Part shown: piece by piece, positions 6,206 to 12,795 of the stretch | Layout: every line of letters begins with the position of its first letter | Position numbering within the stretch: position 1 is the first letter of the stretch | Assembly: GCA_023392575.1 (NCBI GenBank) | Contig: JAEVYV010000256.1 | Location: 1-14,444 of the forward strand | Source: Bacteroidota bacterium | GTDB taxonomy: Bacteria; Bacteroidota; Bacteroidia; Chitinophagales; Chitinophagaceae | Direction: 5' to 3' | Length of the DNA stretch: 14,444 nucleotides | The notes under the pieces: model-generated | Told to the model about the DNA's origin: nothing | Seen by the model: only the letters and a program-made list of their open reading frames with translations | Databases searched by the model: none | Translations under genes and position numbers: made by a program

Positions 6206-6948
6206 TGCAGCCTTGCAGGCGAAATGGTTACGTTGAAAACCTTTTCAAAATTTCTTTTTAGCCTTTCTTTGACTTCGTTTACATCCACCTCCCGCCCCAG
6301 CTCGGTTTTCATGGAGGCCACCTTTTTATTTTGAATGCCGCAGGGCACAATGTGATTAAAATAATCCAGATCGGTATTTACGTTTAAGGCAAAGCCGTGC
6401 ATGGTGACCCAGCGGCTGCACCGCACCCCCATGGCGCAGATCTTTCGTTCTTTTCCCTTTACCAGCGCATCAATCCACACGCCGGTTTCTCCGGCCGATC
6501 TTCCGCCCTCTATGCCATATTCCGCCAATGTGAGGATGATCACTTCCTCCAATTCTCTTAAATATCTTCCAATGTCGGTATAAAACTTCTCCAGATCCAA
6601 AATGGGATAGCCCACAATTTGCTGCGGGCCATGAAACGTAATGTCGCCGCCCCTGTTGGTATGAAAAAACTGGATCCCTCTTTGAACCATTTCGTCCTCA
6701 TTGATCAAAATATGCTCTGGTTTGCCACTTTTTCCAAGGGTGTAAACTGGCGGGTGCTCCACAAACAAAAGGTAGTTTGTGGTTTGGGGGCCGTCGCTGG
6801 CTATTTCTCCGGGGCCCTCCCCTTTTTCGGTGTTGTGCACCAGCGCCTTTGCTTTTACATTTTCCTGCAGCAACACCTCCTGGTAATCCCATGCGGTTTT
6901 GTAATCCATGGTCCCCAAATCCCTGAATTCCACCTTTTGTCTTTCCAT
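6202..6948 (-). CDS. lipB: Octanoyl-[acyl carrier protein]:protein N-octanoyltransferase LipB, 248 aa
   Basis: LipB transfers octanoate from acyl carrier protein to the target lysine of lipoyl domains (pyruvate and 2-oxoglutarate dehydrogenases, glycine cleavage H protein), the first step of endogenous lipoate synthesis in the cytoplasm. The family signature RGGDITFHGP is at residues 99-108. The acyl-thioester cysteine is Cys203 (IVPCGI) and the catalytic lysine is Lys169 (RKICAMGVR). The signature ends HGPQQ rather than the more usual HGPGQ. An insertion rich in Gly, Glu and Thr (about 37-57) separates the first helix from the core. The frame is open upstream to 7080, but ATG at 6948 starts the conserved domain and avoids overlap with the divergent pseudouridine synthase gene. 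Confidence 0.94.
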   Translation of the reverse strand: MERQKVEFRDLGTMDYKTAWDYQEVLLQENVKAKALVHNTEKGEGPGEIASDGPQTTNYLLFVEHPPVYTLGKSGKPEHILINEDEMVQRGIQFFHTNRGGDITFHGPQQIVGYPILDLEKFYTDIGRYLRELEEVIILTLAEYGIEGGRSAGETGVWIDALVKGKERKICAMGVRCSRWVTMHGFALNVNTDLDYFNHIVPCGIQNKKVASMKTELGREVDVNEVKERLKRNFEKVFNVTISPARLH

Positions 6949-6953
6949 GAATG

Positions 6954-6961
6954 CAAAAATA
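6954..6961 (-). promoter_or_regulatory. Candidate -7 box for lipB, near-leaderless
   Basis: Read on the minus strand this is TATTTTTG, an exact TAnnTTTG match, and it ends only 5 nt before the lipB ATG. If used, the mRNA would be leaderless or nearly so. The -33 position would fall on the opposing -7 box at 6978-6985. No clear TTG is seen there. Confidence 0.45.
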
Positions 6962-6977
6962 CCAACTTTAGTCCCTT

Positions 6978-6985
6978 TATTTTTG
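6978..6985 (+). promoter_or_regulatory. Candidate -7 box for the pseudouridine synthase gene, near-leaderless
   Basis: TATTTTTG matches TAnnTTTG exactly and ends 6 nt before the ATG at 6992. It faces away from the identical box at 6954-6961, with 16 bp between them. No -33 TTG is visible at normal spacing. Confidence 0.45.
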
Positions 6986-6991
6986 CAGCTT

Positions 6992-8050
6992 ATGAGCAAC
7001 GAGGAATTGAACTCTGTAAACGAAGAGCAGGCGGAAGGCAACGATGAACTGTACCAGCGTTTTACCTTCACCATCGACAAGGGACAGGAACCCTATCGCA
7101 TCGATAAGTTCCTGATGAACCGGATTGAGGGGGCTACACGCAATAAGCTGCAACAGGCCATCAACTCCGGACTGGTGTTGGTAAACAACAAAGAAGTAAA
7201 GCAGAATTACAAGATAAAGCCCTACGACCAGATCGTTGTTTATTCCGATCTGTCTCCCGAGTCAACCGAGATCGTTCCCGAAAACCTACCGCTCAACGTT
7301 GTTTTTGAAGACGAGGACATCTTGATCATCAATAAACCGGCCGGAATGGTGGTACATCCCGGAAGCGGCAACTACAACGGCACGTTGTTGAATGGCGTAG
7401 CCTATTACCTGCAGCAAAAGAATCCCGACATTTCTGAAGCCACGCTGCCCCGCTTTGGCCTGGTGCACCGCATTGATAAAAACACCAGCGGTCTGTTGGT
7501 GTTGGCCAAAAACGAAAAATCCATGCGGCATCTGGCCAAACAGTTTTACGACCACACCGTTAAGCGGCAGTATATGGCGCTGGTTTGGGGCGATGTGGAA
7601 AACGAAGAAGGCACCATTGTGGCCCATGTAGGCAGACACCTCCGTTTTCGGAAATTATTTGAAGCCTACCCCGAAGGCGATCACGGCAAAGATGCCATTA
7701 CCCATTACAAGGTGTTGGAGCGGTTTAATTATGTAACGCTGGTGCAGTGTGTGCTGGAAACCGGCCGCACCCACCAAATACGGGTACATATGAAACACAT
7801 TGGCCACCCCCTGTTCAATGATGATTTTTACGGAGGCGATAAAATTGTAAAAGGCACCATTTTCAGCAAATACAAACAGTTTGTGGACAATTGTTTTGCC
7901 ATTTGCCCCAGACAGGCCCTGCATGCCAAAACGCTGGGGTTTGTGCACCCAACAACCGGCCAAGAGGTGTTTTTTGACACCGAACTGCCCAATGACATGA
8001 AGCAGGTGATTGAAAAATGGAGAGGTTATGTAAAGACGGTGCGTGGGTAA
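6992..8050 (+). CDS. RluA/RluD-family 23S rRNA pseudouridine synthase, 352 aa
   Basis: This enzyme converts specific uridines in RNA to pseudouridine; RluD-type members modify 23S rRNA helix 69 during ribosome assembly. An S4 RNA-binding domain occupies about residues 34-85 (RIDKFLMNRIEGATRNKLQ). The catalytic domain runs from about 100 to 350, with the nucleophile Asp162 in the signature HRIDKNTSG (159-167). A KPAGMVVHPG motif (115-124) and GRTHQIRVHM in the second half are further family signatures. The length fits RluA/RluD with an S4 domain. ATG at 6992 is preferred over the upstream in-frame ATGs at 6908 and 6947, because those would overlap lipB and add a non-conserved tail. Whether it is RluD, RluC or another paralogue needs alignment; the S4 domain and HRID motif favour RluD-like. 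Confidence 0.92.
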   Translation: MSNEELNSVNEEQAEGNDELYQRFTFTIDKGQEPYRIDKFLMNRIEGATRNKLQQAINSGLVLVNNKEVKQNYKIKPYDQIVVYSDLSPESTEIVPENLPLNVVFEDEDILIINKPAGMVVHPGSGNYNGTLLNGVAYYLQQKNPDISEATLPRFGLVHRIDKNTSGLLVLAKNEKSMRHLAKQFYDHTVKRQYMALVWGDVENEEGTIVAHVGRHLRFRKLFEAYPEGDHGKDAITHYKVLERFNYVTLVQCVLETGRTHQIRVHMKHIGHPLFNDDFYGGDKIVKGTIFSKYKQFVDNCFAICPRQALHAKTLGFVHPTTGQEVFFDTELPNDMKQVIEKWRGYVKTVRG

Positions 8051-8061
8051 TGTTTGGGTTG

Positions 8062-8269
8062 CCGGCTTTGCTGCTGCTATTGAACTTTTCTTGCGTCGCA
8101 CTCTTGTACTATAACAATTCTATTCGCCATAATTTCACGCTGCGACCGCCACGATACAGCGGCGTAGCGTCGTTGCTCCGTTGCGGTCGCAGCGTGAAAT
8201 AAAAAAGTGGAATAGCGAACAAAGCGTACAAGAGTGCGACGCAAGGAAGGATGATAGTAGCAATGCCGC
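8062..8269. repeat. Long nested inverted repeat element (about 200 bp)
   Basis: This is a multi-arm palindrome filling the gap between two convergent genes. A perfect 20-bp outer pair lies at 8090-8109 (cttgcgtcgcactcttgtac) and 8226-8245. A perfect 18-bp inner pair lies at 8132-8149 and 8183-8200 (core CACGCTGCGACCGC). Between them a shorter imperfect pair matches (CTATTC near 8120-8125 with GAATAG near 8210-8215), and outside them imperfect pairing continues to about 8062 and 8269. The central 33 bases may form a small hairpin. The whole can fold as one long interrupted stem. No transposase or obvious target duplication is seen. It could act as a bidirectional terminator or be a non-autonomous, MITE/REP-like dispersed element. 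Confidence 0.9.
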
Positions 8270-8286
8270 TTAGTTCATATCATTTC

Positions 8287-9222
8287 TTATTCTTCTTTAA
8301 AATCAAACAGCGTAGCGGTGAACAGGCCTGTTTCCCTTTTTCGAAAGAGCACCTTCCAGTTTCCGCTGTAGCGCAATACATTGGGAACCAAAAGATCCTT
8401 AAACCGGGTCAGCTCCACCTCCATGTGCACGTTAAAATCATAAAGCGGCGTGTCGTAGCTCATGTCGTAGTTGCGGGCCATGATTTCCATGGTCTTTGCA
8501 TTAAACCAGGTCGTGATGTTGTCGAACACGACCTTGTTTTTTTCTGAGGAGCTCAAATTTTCTTTCGGCTGAATTTTAAAAACATAACAGTTCTCGCCGT
8601 TCACTTCATCCATGTCCACCGAAAAATCATAATACCGCGACATCTCGGGACTGAAAACATCCATCTTATCGCCCAGAAAAGGAATGCCCGGAATCTTTTT
8701 CCCCGGATTAAAAAAAAGCATTTTTAATTGCTCCTTGTGTTTGGCAAGGCCACTCTTCCCCTGAACGCTTCTTTCCATTCCGGCTACAATGTTGTTTTCA
8801 TGGCACACCACCCCGTTGGTAAAAAACAGGCTGGCGTACAATTCGGCGGTATAATAATTCAGCTCTGTGCCATCGTACATATTGCCGGTGGTCTTTTCTT
8901 CCAGCACCTCCATGCTGCGACACCCGTCGTTTCGTGTTTGTTTGGTTTTGCTGAAAAGGGACGCTTTGATCTTCCCTTTTTTATCCAGCATCTTGATATC
9001 GTTATAAGCAGTAAACCCCAAAATGCGCAGATTGCGGAAGGCTTTGTAAAAACTGGTGTCGTTCTTCATCCGGCGCAAAAGATCCACAATGTTTAAATCA
9101 TTGCGGATCACCACCTCACTCATCGTGGTCACCTTGCTGAGCGTAAGGACGTCCGAAGAATCAGCTTGGGCAAACGCAGCCGCATTGATCAGGCAAAAAA
9201 AAGGTATGATAAACCTTATCAT
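8287..9222 (-). CDS. Secreted protein of unknown function, 311 aa
   Basis: The N-terminus is a Sec signal peptide (MIRFIIPFFCLINAAAFAQ, cleavage after AFA), with no lipobox. The mature part begins with a helix (VDLLRRMKNDTSFYKAFRNLRIL) and then shows alternating beta-rich segments that run to the end. That is compatible with an outer-membrane-facing or LolA-like beta architecture, but no family signature is certain. Similar hypothetical proteins with an NDTSFYKAFRNLR-type segment may exist in Bacteroidota; this is from memory and unverified. It has no T9SS tail and no catalytic motif. The ATG at 9222 is the only start that keeps the signal peptide, yet it lies inside a terminator-like hairpin. 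The stop lies 17 bp from the long inverted repeat. It is on the same strand as the surface-protein operon, 41 bp from that operon's last gene. Confidence 0.78.
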   Translation of the reverse strand: MIRFIIPFFCLINAAAFAQADSSDVLTLSKVTTMSEVVIRNDLNIVDLLRRMKNDTSFYKAFRNLRILGFTAYNDIKMLDKKGKIKASLFSKTKQTRNDGCRSMEVLEEKTTGNMYDGTELNYYTAELYASLFFTNGVVCHENNIVAGMERSVQGKSGLAKHKEQLKMLFFNPGKKIPGIPFLGDKMDVFSPEMSRYYDFSVDMDEVNGENCYVFKIQPKENLSSSEKNKVVFDNITTWFNAKTMEIMARNYDMSYDTPLYDFNVHMEVELTRFKDLLVPNVLRYSGNWKVLFRKRETGLFTATLFDFKEE

Positions 9223-9225
9223 ACC
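9195..9225 (-). promoter_or_regulatory. Terminator-like hairpin enclosing the start codon
   Basis: On the minus strand a perfect 10-bp stem (GGTATGATAA at 9225-9216, TTATCATACC at 9212-9203) with a 3-base loop is followed immediately by eight T (9202-9195). The ATG at 9222 is paired within the stem. The layout is that of an intrinsic terminator or attenuator overlapping the first codons of the 311-residue protein. It might limit initiation or stop read-through from the upstream operon. The stem is AT-rich, with 3 GC pairs, so its strength is uncertain. Confidence 0.5.
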
Positions 9226-9227
9226 TG

Positions 9228-9235
9228 CAAAGTAA
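9228..9235 (-). promoter_or_regulatory. Candidate -7-like box just before the 311-aa gene
   Basis: On the minus strand this reads TTACTTTG, seven of eight matches to TAnnTTTG, ending 5 nt before the ATG at 9222. That is the same near-leaderless spacing as at lipB. A 12-bp palindrome (ATAGCCGGCTAT, 9246-9257) lies just upstream. Confidence 0.3.
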
Positions 9236-9263
9236 AGATTTGAAAATAGCCGGCTATATTTTG

Positions 9264-9578
9264 CTATTGGCTTTTTGGAAGAACCGGAACAACGATTTTT
9301 GATTTTGAATTACTCGGCAACCGCTTCTTTCTTTCCTCTGGCGGTAGTACCGGAGGCTCGGCTACAGGCTTTGGTTTTATGTTGATATTCTTCATTGGAT
9401 TATCACCTTTCCTTGAACTGGGCAGGTTCCTGGGATTGCCTGCAGCAGAGGTGCGTTTTGGTTGTTTTACACCTTTTGGAAGCACAACCGGATGACGTTT
9501 CACCTCTTTCACCTGAGCCTGCAAAAAAAGAGTAAAGCCAAAGGTTGAAAACAAAAGCATGAATATCCGTGTCTTCAT
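9264..9578 (-). CDS. Small basic Pro/Lys-rich secreted protein, 104 aa
   Basis: The signal peptide (MKTRIFMLLFSTFGFTLFLQA, cleavage before QVKEV) is followed by an 80-residue, strongly basic, Pro-, Lys- and Asn-rich tail with no predicted fold. PKGVKQPKR and KIKPKP-type stretches suggest a disordered, polyanion-binding or wall/surface-associated peptide, but this is a guess. The start ATG at 9578 follows the stop of the tail-fibre-like gene by only 6 nt, so the two are almost certainly co-transcribed and perhaps translationally coupled. It is the last of three genes in the surface-protein operon. No known family is recognised. Confidence 0.72.
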   Translation of the reverse strand: MKTRIFMLLFSTFGFTLFLQAQVKEVKRHPVVLPKGVKQPKRTSAAGNPRNLPSSRKGDNPMKNINIKPKPVAEPPVLPPEERKKRLPSNSKSKIVVPVLPKSQ

Positions 9579-9584
9579 TTGTAT

Positions 9585-12143
9585 TTATTTAATGCTTACC
9601 AGTACGTTAATCTTTCCTACAGTGTTGTTGTTGTAATTCTGAAGGGCTTTACCAATCACCTGCCCTACCTTTACTTTATCCGGATCGGCTTTCATGGCTA
9701 CGCCAGGAATGGAAGAAGTAACCAACAAATCGCCGCGTTTAATTTCCCCGTCTTCCAGGCAAACTTTTGTTGGGATCACACCTACCACACCCATGGGCAC
9801 CATTTGATCGAAATTATCGTTCTCGGCGTTTTTTTCCGTTAACAGTAATCCGGGTTTGGTAGCATACACACCAGCAACCAAAGTTGAGTAGGGAGTTGAA
9901 CTTTTTTCCACCTTTCTGTCATTGCTTTCTGAAATGGCCAGCACGTCTCCCGGCTCATAAACAGATTTAGCTCCTTCTACATCAAAATACTCCGCCACAT
10001 CGGCACCACCAACTTGAGTACTACCATTGAAAAAAGCCTTACCGGTATGATCGATACGGGCTACGTTTGCTCCGCCTGCTTTGAAAACAGCAGTATTACC
10101 ACTGCCGCCTGTTTCCAGTTCGGCCACCAGGGCGTTACCGTTTGCAGCTCCATCTGCATTAGCTATAGCAATGACACCAATACCGCCGTAACCACCATTA
10201 ATCCCTTTAACGCCTGCATAAGCTCCATCGTTCCTGCCCGCCACGCCGCTGGCAATGTCGCTGTATGTTTGGCCAAACACCCCATCTCCATCCGCATTAT
10301 TCAAACCATCGACGCCGACACCTTCATAGTAGTTCGCTATTCCCACTATACCGTGCGAATAAGTTCCATAGCCTATGCCCATAACACCATGCCCATAATC
10401 TCCGGAATTCATTGCCATTACGGCAGGATTGGGATTGTCAGTGTTGACTACATTGAAGAAGGCCGGCAAACCCAGATCGCTGGTAGCAGAAAGGGCAAAA
10501 CCGGTTTCAGAATATGCGGCAACGCCGGTTCCTCCCACGGTAAATCCATTAACACCGGTTCCTAGCGTGGAATGCCCGTTAATACCGGTTCCATTTGTTG
10601 AAGATCCATAAACTCCACTCCCGGTACCATTATGTTGACCCCAAACACCAAATCCCTTATCCGCACTACCGTAATGAATCCCTTTAACTCCGGCAGAACC
10701 GTCAGCAGCGCTAGTAGACAAGATCGTTCCAAGTATGGCTGTGGCTTCTGTACTCTTAGAAGCATTAACACCCGTTATTGTGGTACCCGTACCCTCATTT
10801 GTTAAGGAAAATACCGGAGCATCCAAATTAAGTGTTTGTGTATGAGGCAAGGAAAAAGAAAGATCAGGCGAAGGGCTCCAGTTTGTACCATCATATTTCA
10901 AAACCTGTCCAGCCGATGGCACAGAACTGCTTAACGCAATCCCCTTAATCTTTGCCACCACCGGATTGGGATAATTTCCGCTCAAATCCCCGGAGGCTAT
11001 CCCCGAAGGGGGCAATGTTGTAGGGATCACCCCAGCGGCCAGCTTGGCACTGGTCACAGCCCCATCTTCAATTTTGGTGGTGATAATGGCAGCATCCGCA
11101 ATCTTTGCGGTATTTACCACACCACTGGCTAAAGTGGGGTTAGGAAAGCTGCCGCTTAAGTCCCCACCCGCAGTACCGCTGGGGGCCATTGAACTGGGGA
11201 TGACCCCCGGAGCCAGCTTGGCAGCGGTTACACTGCCATCCTGTAATTTAGAAGTGCCCACGGCATTATCGGCCAGTTTGCTTTGGTCGATGGCGCTATT
11301 TTCAATTTTTGTCGACGTAACAGCCCCGTCCCTGATTTTTTCAGAGCCTACAACATCATTTGCCAAAGTGGGGTTGGGAAAGCTACCTGTCAGGTCTCCG
11401 CCAGCTAAACCCGAAGGAGGCAATGTTGAAGGAATGACACCACTTGCCAGCTTGGCGGCCGTTACGCTGCTATCTTTTATTTTAGAAGTACCAACACTGC
11501 CATCAGCCAGTTTTGCGGCAACAACTGCTCCATCAGCAATTACCGGGTTGGGGAAGGCTCCGGCAAGATCGCCCCCGGCATTTCCGCTTGGTTGCAACGA
11601 TGTTGGGATGACCCCGGGCGCTAATTTTTCCGAAGTAATAACCCCATCCAGAATCTTTTCAGTAGTAATGCTATTGTTTTTTATAACCGGAGAAGGATAG
11701 GTGCCGGTCAAATCACCGGAAGCAACACCACTGGGAACCGCAGATCCTGCATACAAAGCATACGGCACACTTAGCAATTGCGATGTTCCCAAATCAATAA
11801 AATTTCCTCCACCGTTCACATCAATTTCCACCTGTAAAAACTTGGTGCCTGTTGCCCAGTTGATGGTACTAAAAGAGCCGGTTTTGTTTGTAGCATTGGG
11901 ACTTCCAATGGATGTTGTGAATATCCCAAAAGTATTTGTCTTCAAACTGTGTGACTCCCGGTAAACCACAGCTCCGGTCGGCGTTCCTTCACGGATGGAC
12001 AACCGAAGGGAAATGTTTTGGTTTGCAATAATGTTGCCGATGGAATTACGGGCAATTCCCTGGTAATTAACTTGCTGCGGCACCTGTGCCTTCAACAGGT
12101 TAAACGTGAATGCAAAAGCAGCGAGGAGTAAAGTTTTTTTCAT
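9585..12143 (-). CDS. Tail-fibre-like repeat surface protein, 852 aa
   Basis: This is a large exported protein with a phage-tail-fibre-like plan, of a type widespread in Bacteroidota. A signal peptide covers residues 1-19. An N-terminal beta domain (about 20-135) includes the typical VNYQGIARNSIGN and LLSVPYALYAGSA signatures. Five GGDLTGxFPNP-type repeats at 137-410 carry interspersed short KL/KI-DGSVTxxKL units. A VLKYDGTNWSPS linker leads to a Gly-rich region (about 480-660) of GTGVxG-type repeats expected to form a trimeric beta helix. The C-terminal domain at about 711-852 (GGADVAEYF, EPGDVLAIS, GDLLVTSS, VGQVIGKAL) resembles the C-terminal module of many such bacterial proteins. No T9SS sorting tail is seen. 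It lies 27 bp after a T9SS-sorted gene and 6 bp before the basic peptide gene. Likely a surface fibre or adhesin; the binding partner is unknown. Confidence 0.85.
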   Translation of the reverse strand: MKKTLLLAAFAFTFNLLKAQVPQQVNYQGIARNSIGNIIANQNISLRLSIREGTPTGAVVYRESHSLKTNTFGIFTTSIGSPNATNKTGSFSTINWATGTKFLQVEIDVNGGGNFIDLGTSQLLSVPYALYAGSAVPSGVASGDLTGTYPSPVIKNNSITTEKILDGVITSEKLAPGVIPTSLQPSGNAGGDLAGAFPNPVIADGAVVAAKLADGSVGTSKIKDSSVTAAKLASGVIPSTLPPSGLAGGDLTGSFPNPTLANDVVGSEKIRDGAVTSTKIENSAIDQSKLADNAVGTSKLQDGSVTAAKLAPGVIPSSMAPSGTAGGDLSGSFPNPTLASGVVNTAKIADAAIITTKIEDGAVTSAKLAAGVIPTTLPPSGIASGDLSGNYPNPVVAKIKGIALSSSVPSAGQVLKYDGTNWSPSPDLSFSLPHTQTLNLDAPVFSLTNEGTGTTITGVNASKSTEATAILGTILSTSAADGSAGVKGIHYGSADKGFGVWGQHNGTGSGVYGSSTNGTGINGHSTLGTGVNGFTVGGTGVAAYSETGFALSATSDLGLPAFFNVVNTDNPNPAVMAMNSGDYGHGVMGIGYGTYSHGIVGIANYYEGVGVDGLNNADGDGVFGQTYSDIASGVAGRNDGAYAGVKGINGGYGGIGVIAIANADGAANGNALVAELETGGSGNTAVFKAGGANVARIDHTGKAFFNGSTQVGGADVAEYFDVEGAKSVYEPGDVLAISESNDRKVEKSSTPYSTLVAGVYATKPGLLLTEKNAENDNFDQMVPMGVVGVIPTKVCLEDGEIKRGDLLVTSSIPGVAMKADPDKVKVGQVIGKALQNYNNNTVGKINVLVSIK
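10164..10706 (-). repeat. Gly-rich GTGVxG repeat region of the tail-fibre-like gene
   Basis: This encodes residues about 480-660. Short repeats of roughly 10-12 residues with G-hydrophobic-x-G cores (GSGVYGSS, GTGINGHS, GTGVNGFT, GTGVAAYS) are followed by looser GVxGxxxG units. The pattern is typical of beta-helical fibre shafts. DNA identity between copies is lower than in the GGDLTG repeats. Confidence 0.7.
10914..11735 (-). repeat. Five GGDLTG-type repeats in the tail-fibre-like gene
   Basis: This encodes residues 137-410. Five copies of SGxAxGDLxGxxPxP start at residues 137, 186, 244, 322 and 380, and four are followed by a variable number of ~12-residue DGxVTxxKL units. At the DNA level the copies share long near-identical stretches, so recombination could change copy number. 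The spacing between copies varies (about 49-78 residues), showing past gain or loss of short units. Confidence 0.85.
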
Positions 12144-12170
12144 CAGATCCGGATTTTTTTAGTCAATGTT

Positions 12171-12689
12171 CTAGGAAAGCTTCACTATTTTGTAGGTGCC
12201 TGTTTTCTTAAAGGAGCCAGGCACGGGAACCAATTCAATTCTAATAAAATACGTACCGGCAGCAAGGCTGCTCAGGTTGATGCGTTCAATACTGCCAATC
12301 CCATAACTCACGGCTTTTCGCATCAACATGCTTTTTCCATTGGCATCAAACACGCCAATATGCAACACTCCCTGCTGTGCCGTTAAAAAATTAATTTCTA
12401 TATTACCGTAGGTGGGATTGGGTAAAATCTTTACCTCCTCTGCAGAAAACTTCTGGCTCGGGTATTCCAAAAGCTTATCGGGCTGAAGAAATCCGCTGGT
12501 GACAATGGTGCTGCCTCTGGCGATACCCATGGTTTCTATAACCGCCATTTCACCAATGCTCCAGTCAATGCTATAATATCCCTGAGCGTAGCTATTACCG
12601 GAAACATTTATAACAGAAGATGCAAGTGATTGTGCCTTTACAATGGTACCGGACACCGTAAACAAGAACAGCAGTACGGGTAGTTTCAT
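12171..12689 (-). CDS. Small T9SS-sorted secreted protein, 172 aa
   Basis: The signal peptide (MKLPVLLFLFTVSGTIVKA, cleavage before QSLAS) leads to a short beta domain (residues about 20-75, SIDWSIGEMAVIET and TSGFLQP) often found in front of sorting tails in Bacteroidota. The last ~85 residues form a type IX secretion (Por) C-terminal sorting domain: ILPNPTYGNIEINF, then FDANGKSM, LSSLAAGTYFIRI and the terminal YKIVKLS. The product should cross the outer membrane by T9SS and be released or lipid-anchored. There is almost no passenger between signal and tail, so it may be a structural partner or carrier, not an enzyme. It is first in the operon, with the tail-fibre-like gene starting 27 bp after its stop. 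A hairpin sits directly before its start codon. Confidence 0.85.
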   Translation of the reverse strand: MKLPVLLFLFTVSGTIVKAQSLASSVINVSGNSYAQGYYSIDWSIGEMAVIETMGIARGSTIVTSGFLQPDKLLEYPSQKFSAEEVKILPNPTYGNIEINFLTAQQGVLHIGVFDANGKSMLMRKAVSYGIGSIERINLSSLAAGTYFIRIELVPVPGSFKKTGTYKIVKLS

Positions 12690-12692
12690 AGG

Positions 12693-12721
12693 ACAGCGTT
12701 TTGGATGAAAACGGACGCTGT
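12693..12721 (-). promoter_or_regulatory. 5'-leader hairpin next to the start of the T9SS-sorted gene
   Basis: A perfect 7-bp inverted repeat (ACAGCGT at 12693-12699, ACGCTGT at 12715-12721) encloses an alternative inner stem (CGTTTT/AAAACG). On the mRNA the hairpin ends 3 nt before the ATG at 12689, where a ribosome would bind. Two mutually exclusive pairings are possible. Confidence 0.4.
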
Positions 12722-12762
12722 AAAACTAAAGATTATCCTATTAAAATATATCAGCGTTATTA

Positions 12763-12777
12763 CTATCCCGTGGATAG
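12763..12777 (-). terminator. Possible weak terminator hairpin after def
   Basis: A 6-bp perfect stem (CTATCC/GGATAG) with a 3-base loop lies 19 bp beyond the def stop codon. No T-tract follows on the minus strand, so it is at best a weak or Rho-assisted terminator. Confidence 0.25.
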
Positions 12778-12795
12778 AAAACCTACCAAGTATGC

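Noticed and set aside
8017..8202. Plus-strand 61-codon frame running from the pseudouridine synthase end into the inverted repeat
   Set aside because: It overlaps the end of a real gene out of frame and then translates palindrome arms; there is no coding signature.
9246..9257. Palindrome ATAGCCGGCTAT after the basic peptide gene, considered as a terminator
   Set aside because: It has no loop without breaking the central pairs, leaving a stem of about 4 bp, and no T-tract follows at once.
10014..10565. Plus-strand open frame of 183 codons antisense to the Gly-rich part of the fibre gene
   Set aside because: It is antisense to a convincing coding region with clear repeats. The product is Cys/Ile/Thr-rich without a domain.
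11044..11700. Plus-strand open frame of 218 codons antisense to the fibre gene
   Set aside because: It lies wholly inside the repeat region of the minus-strand fibre gene. Its Ala/Pro/Ser-rich repetitive product is the expected shadow of the GGDLTG repeats, with no start context or family signature.
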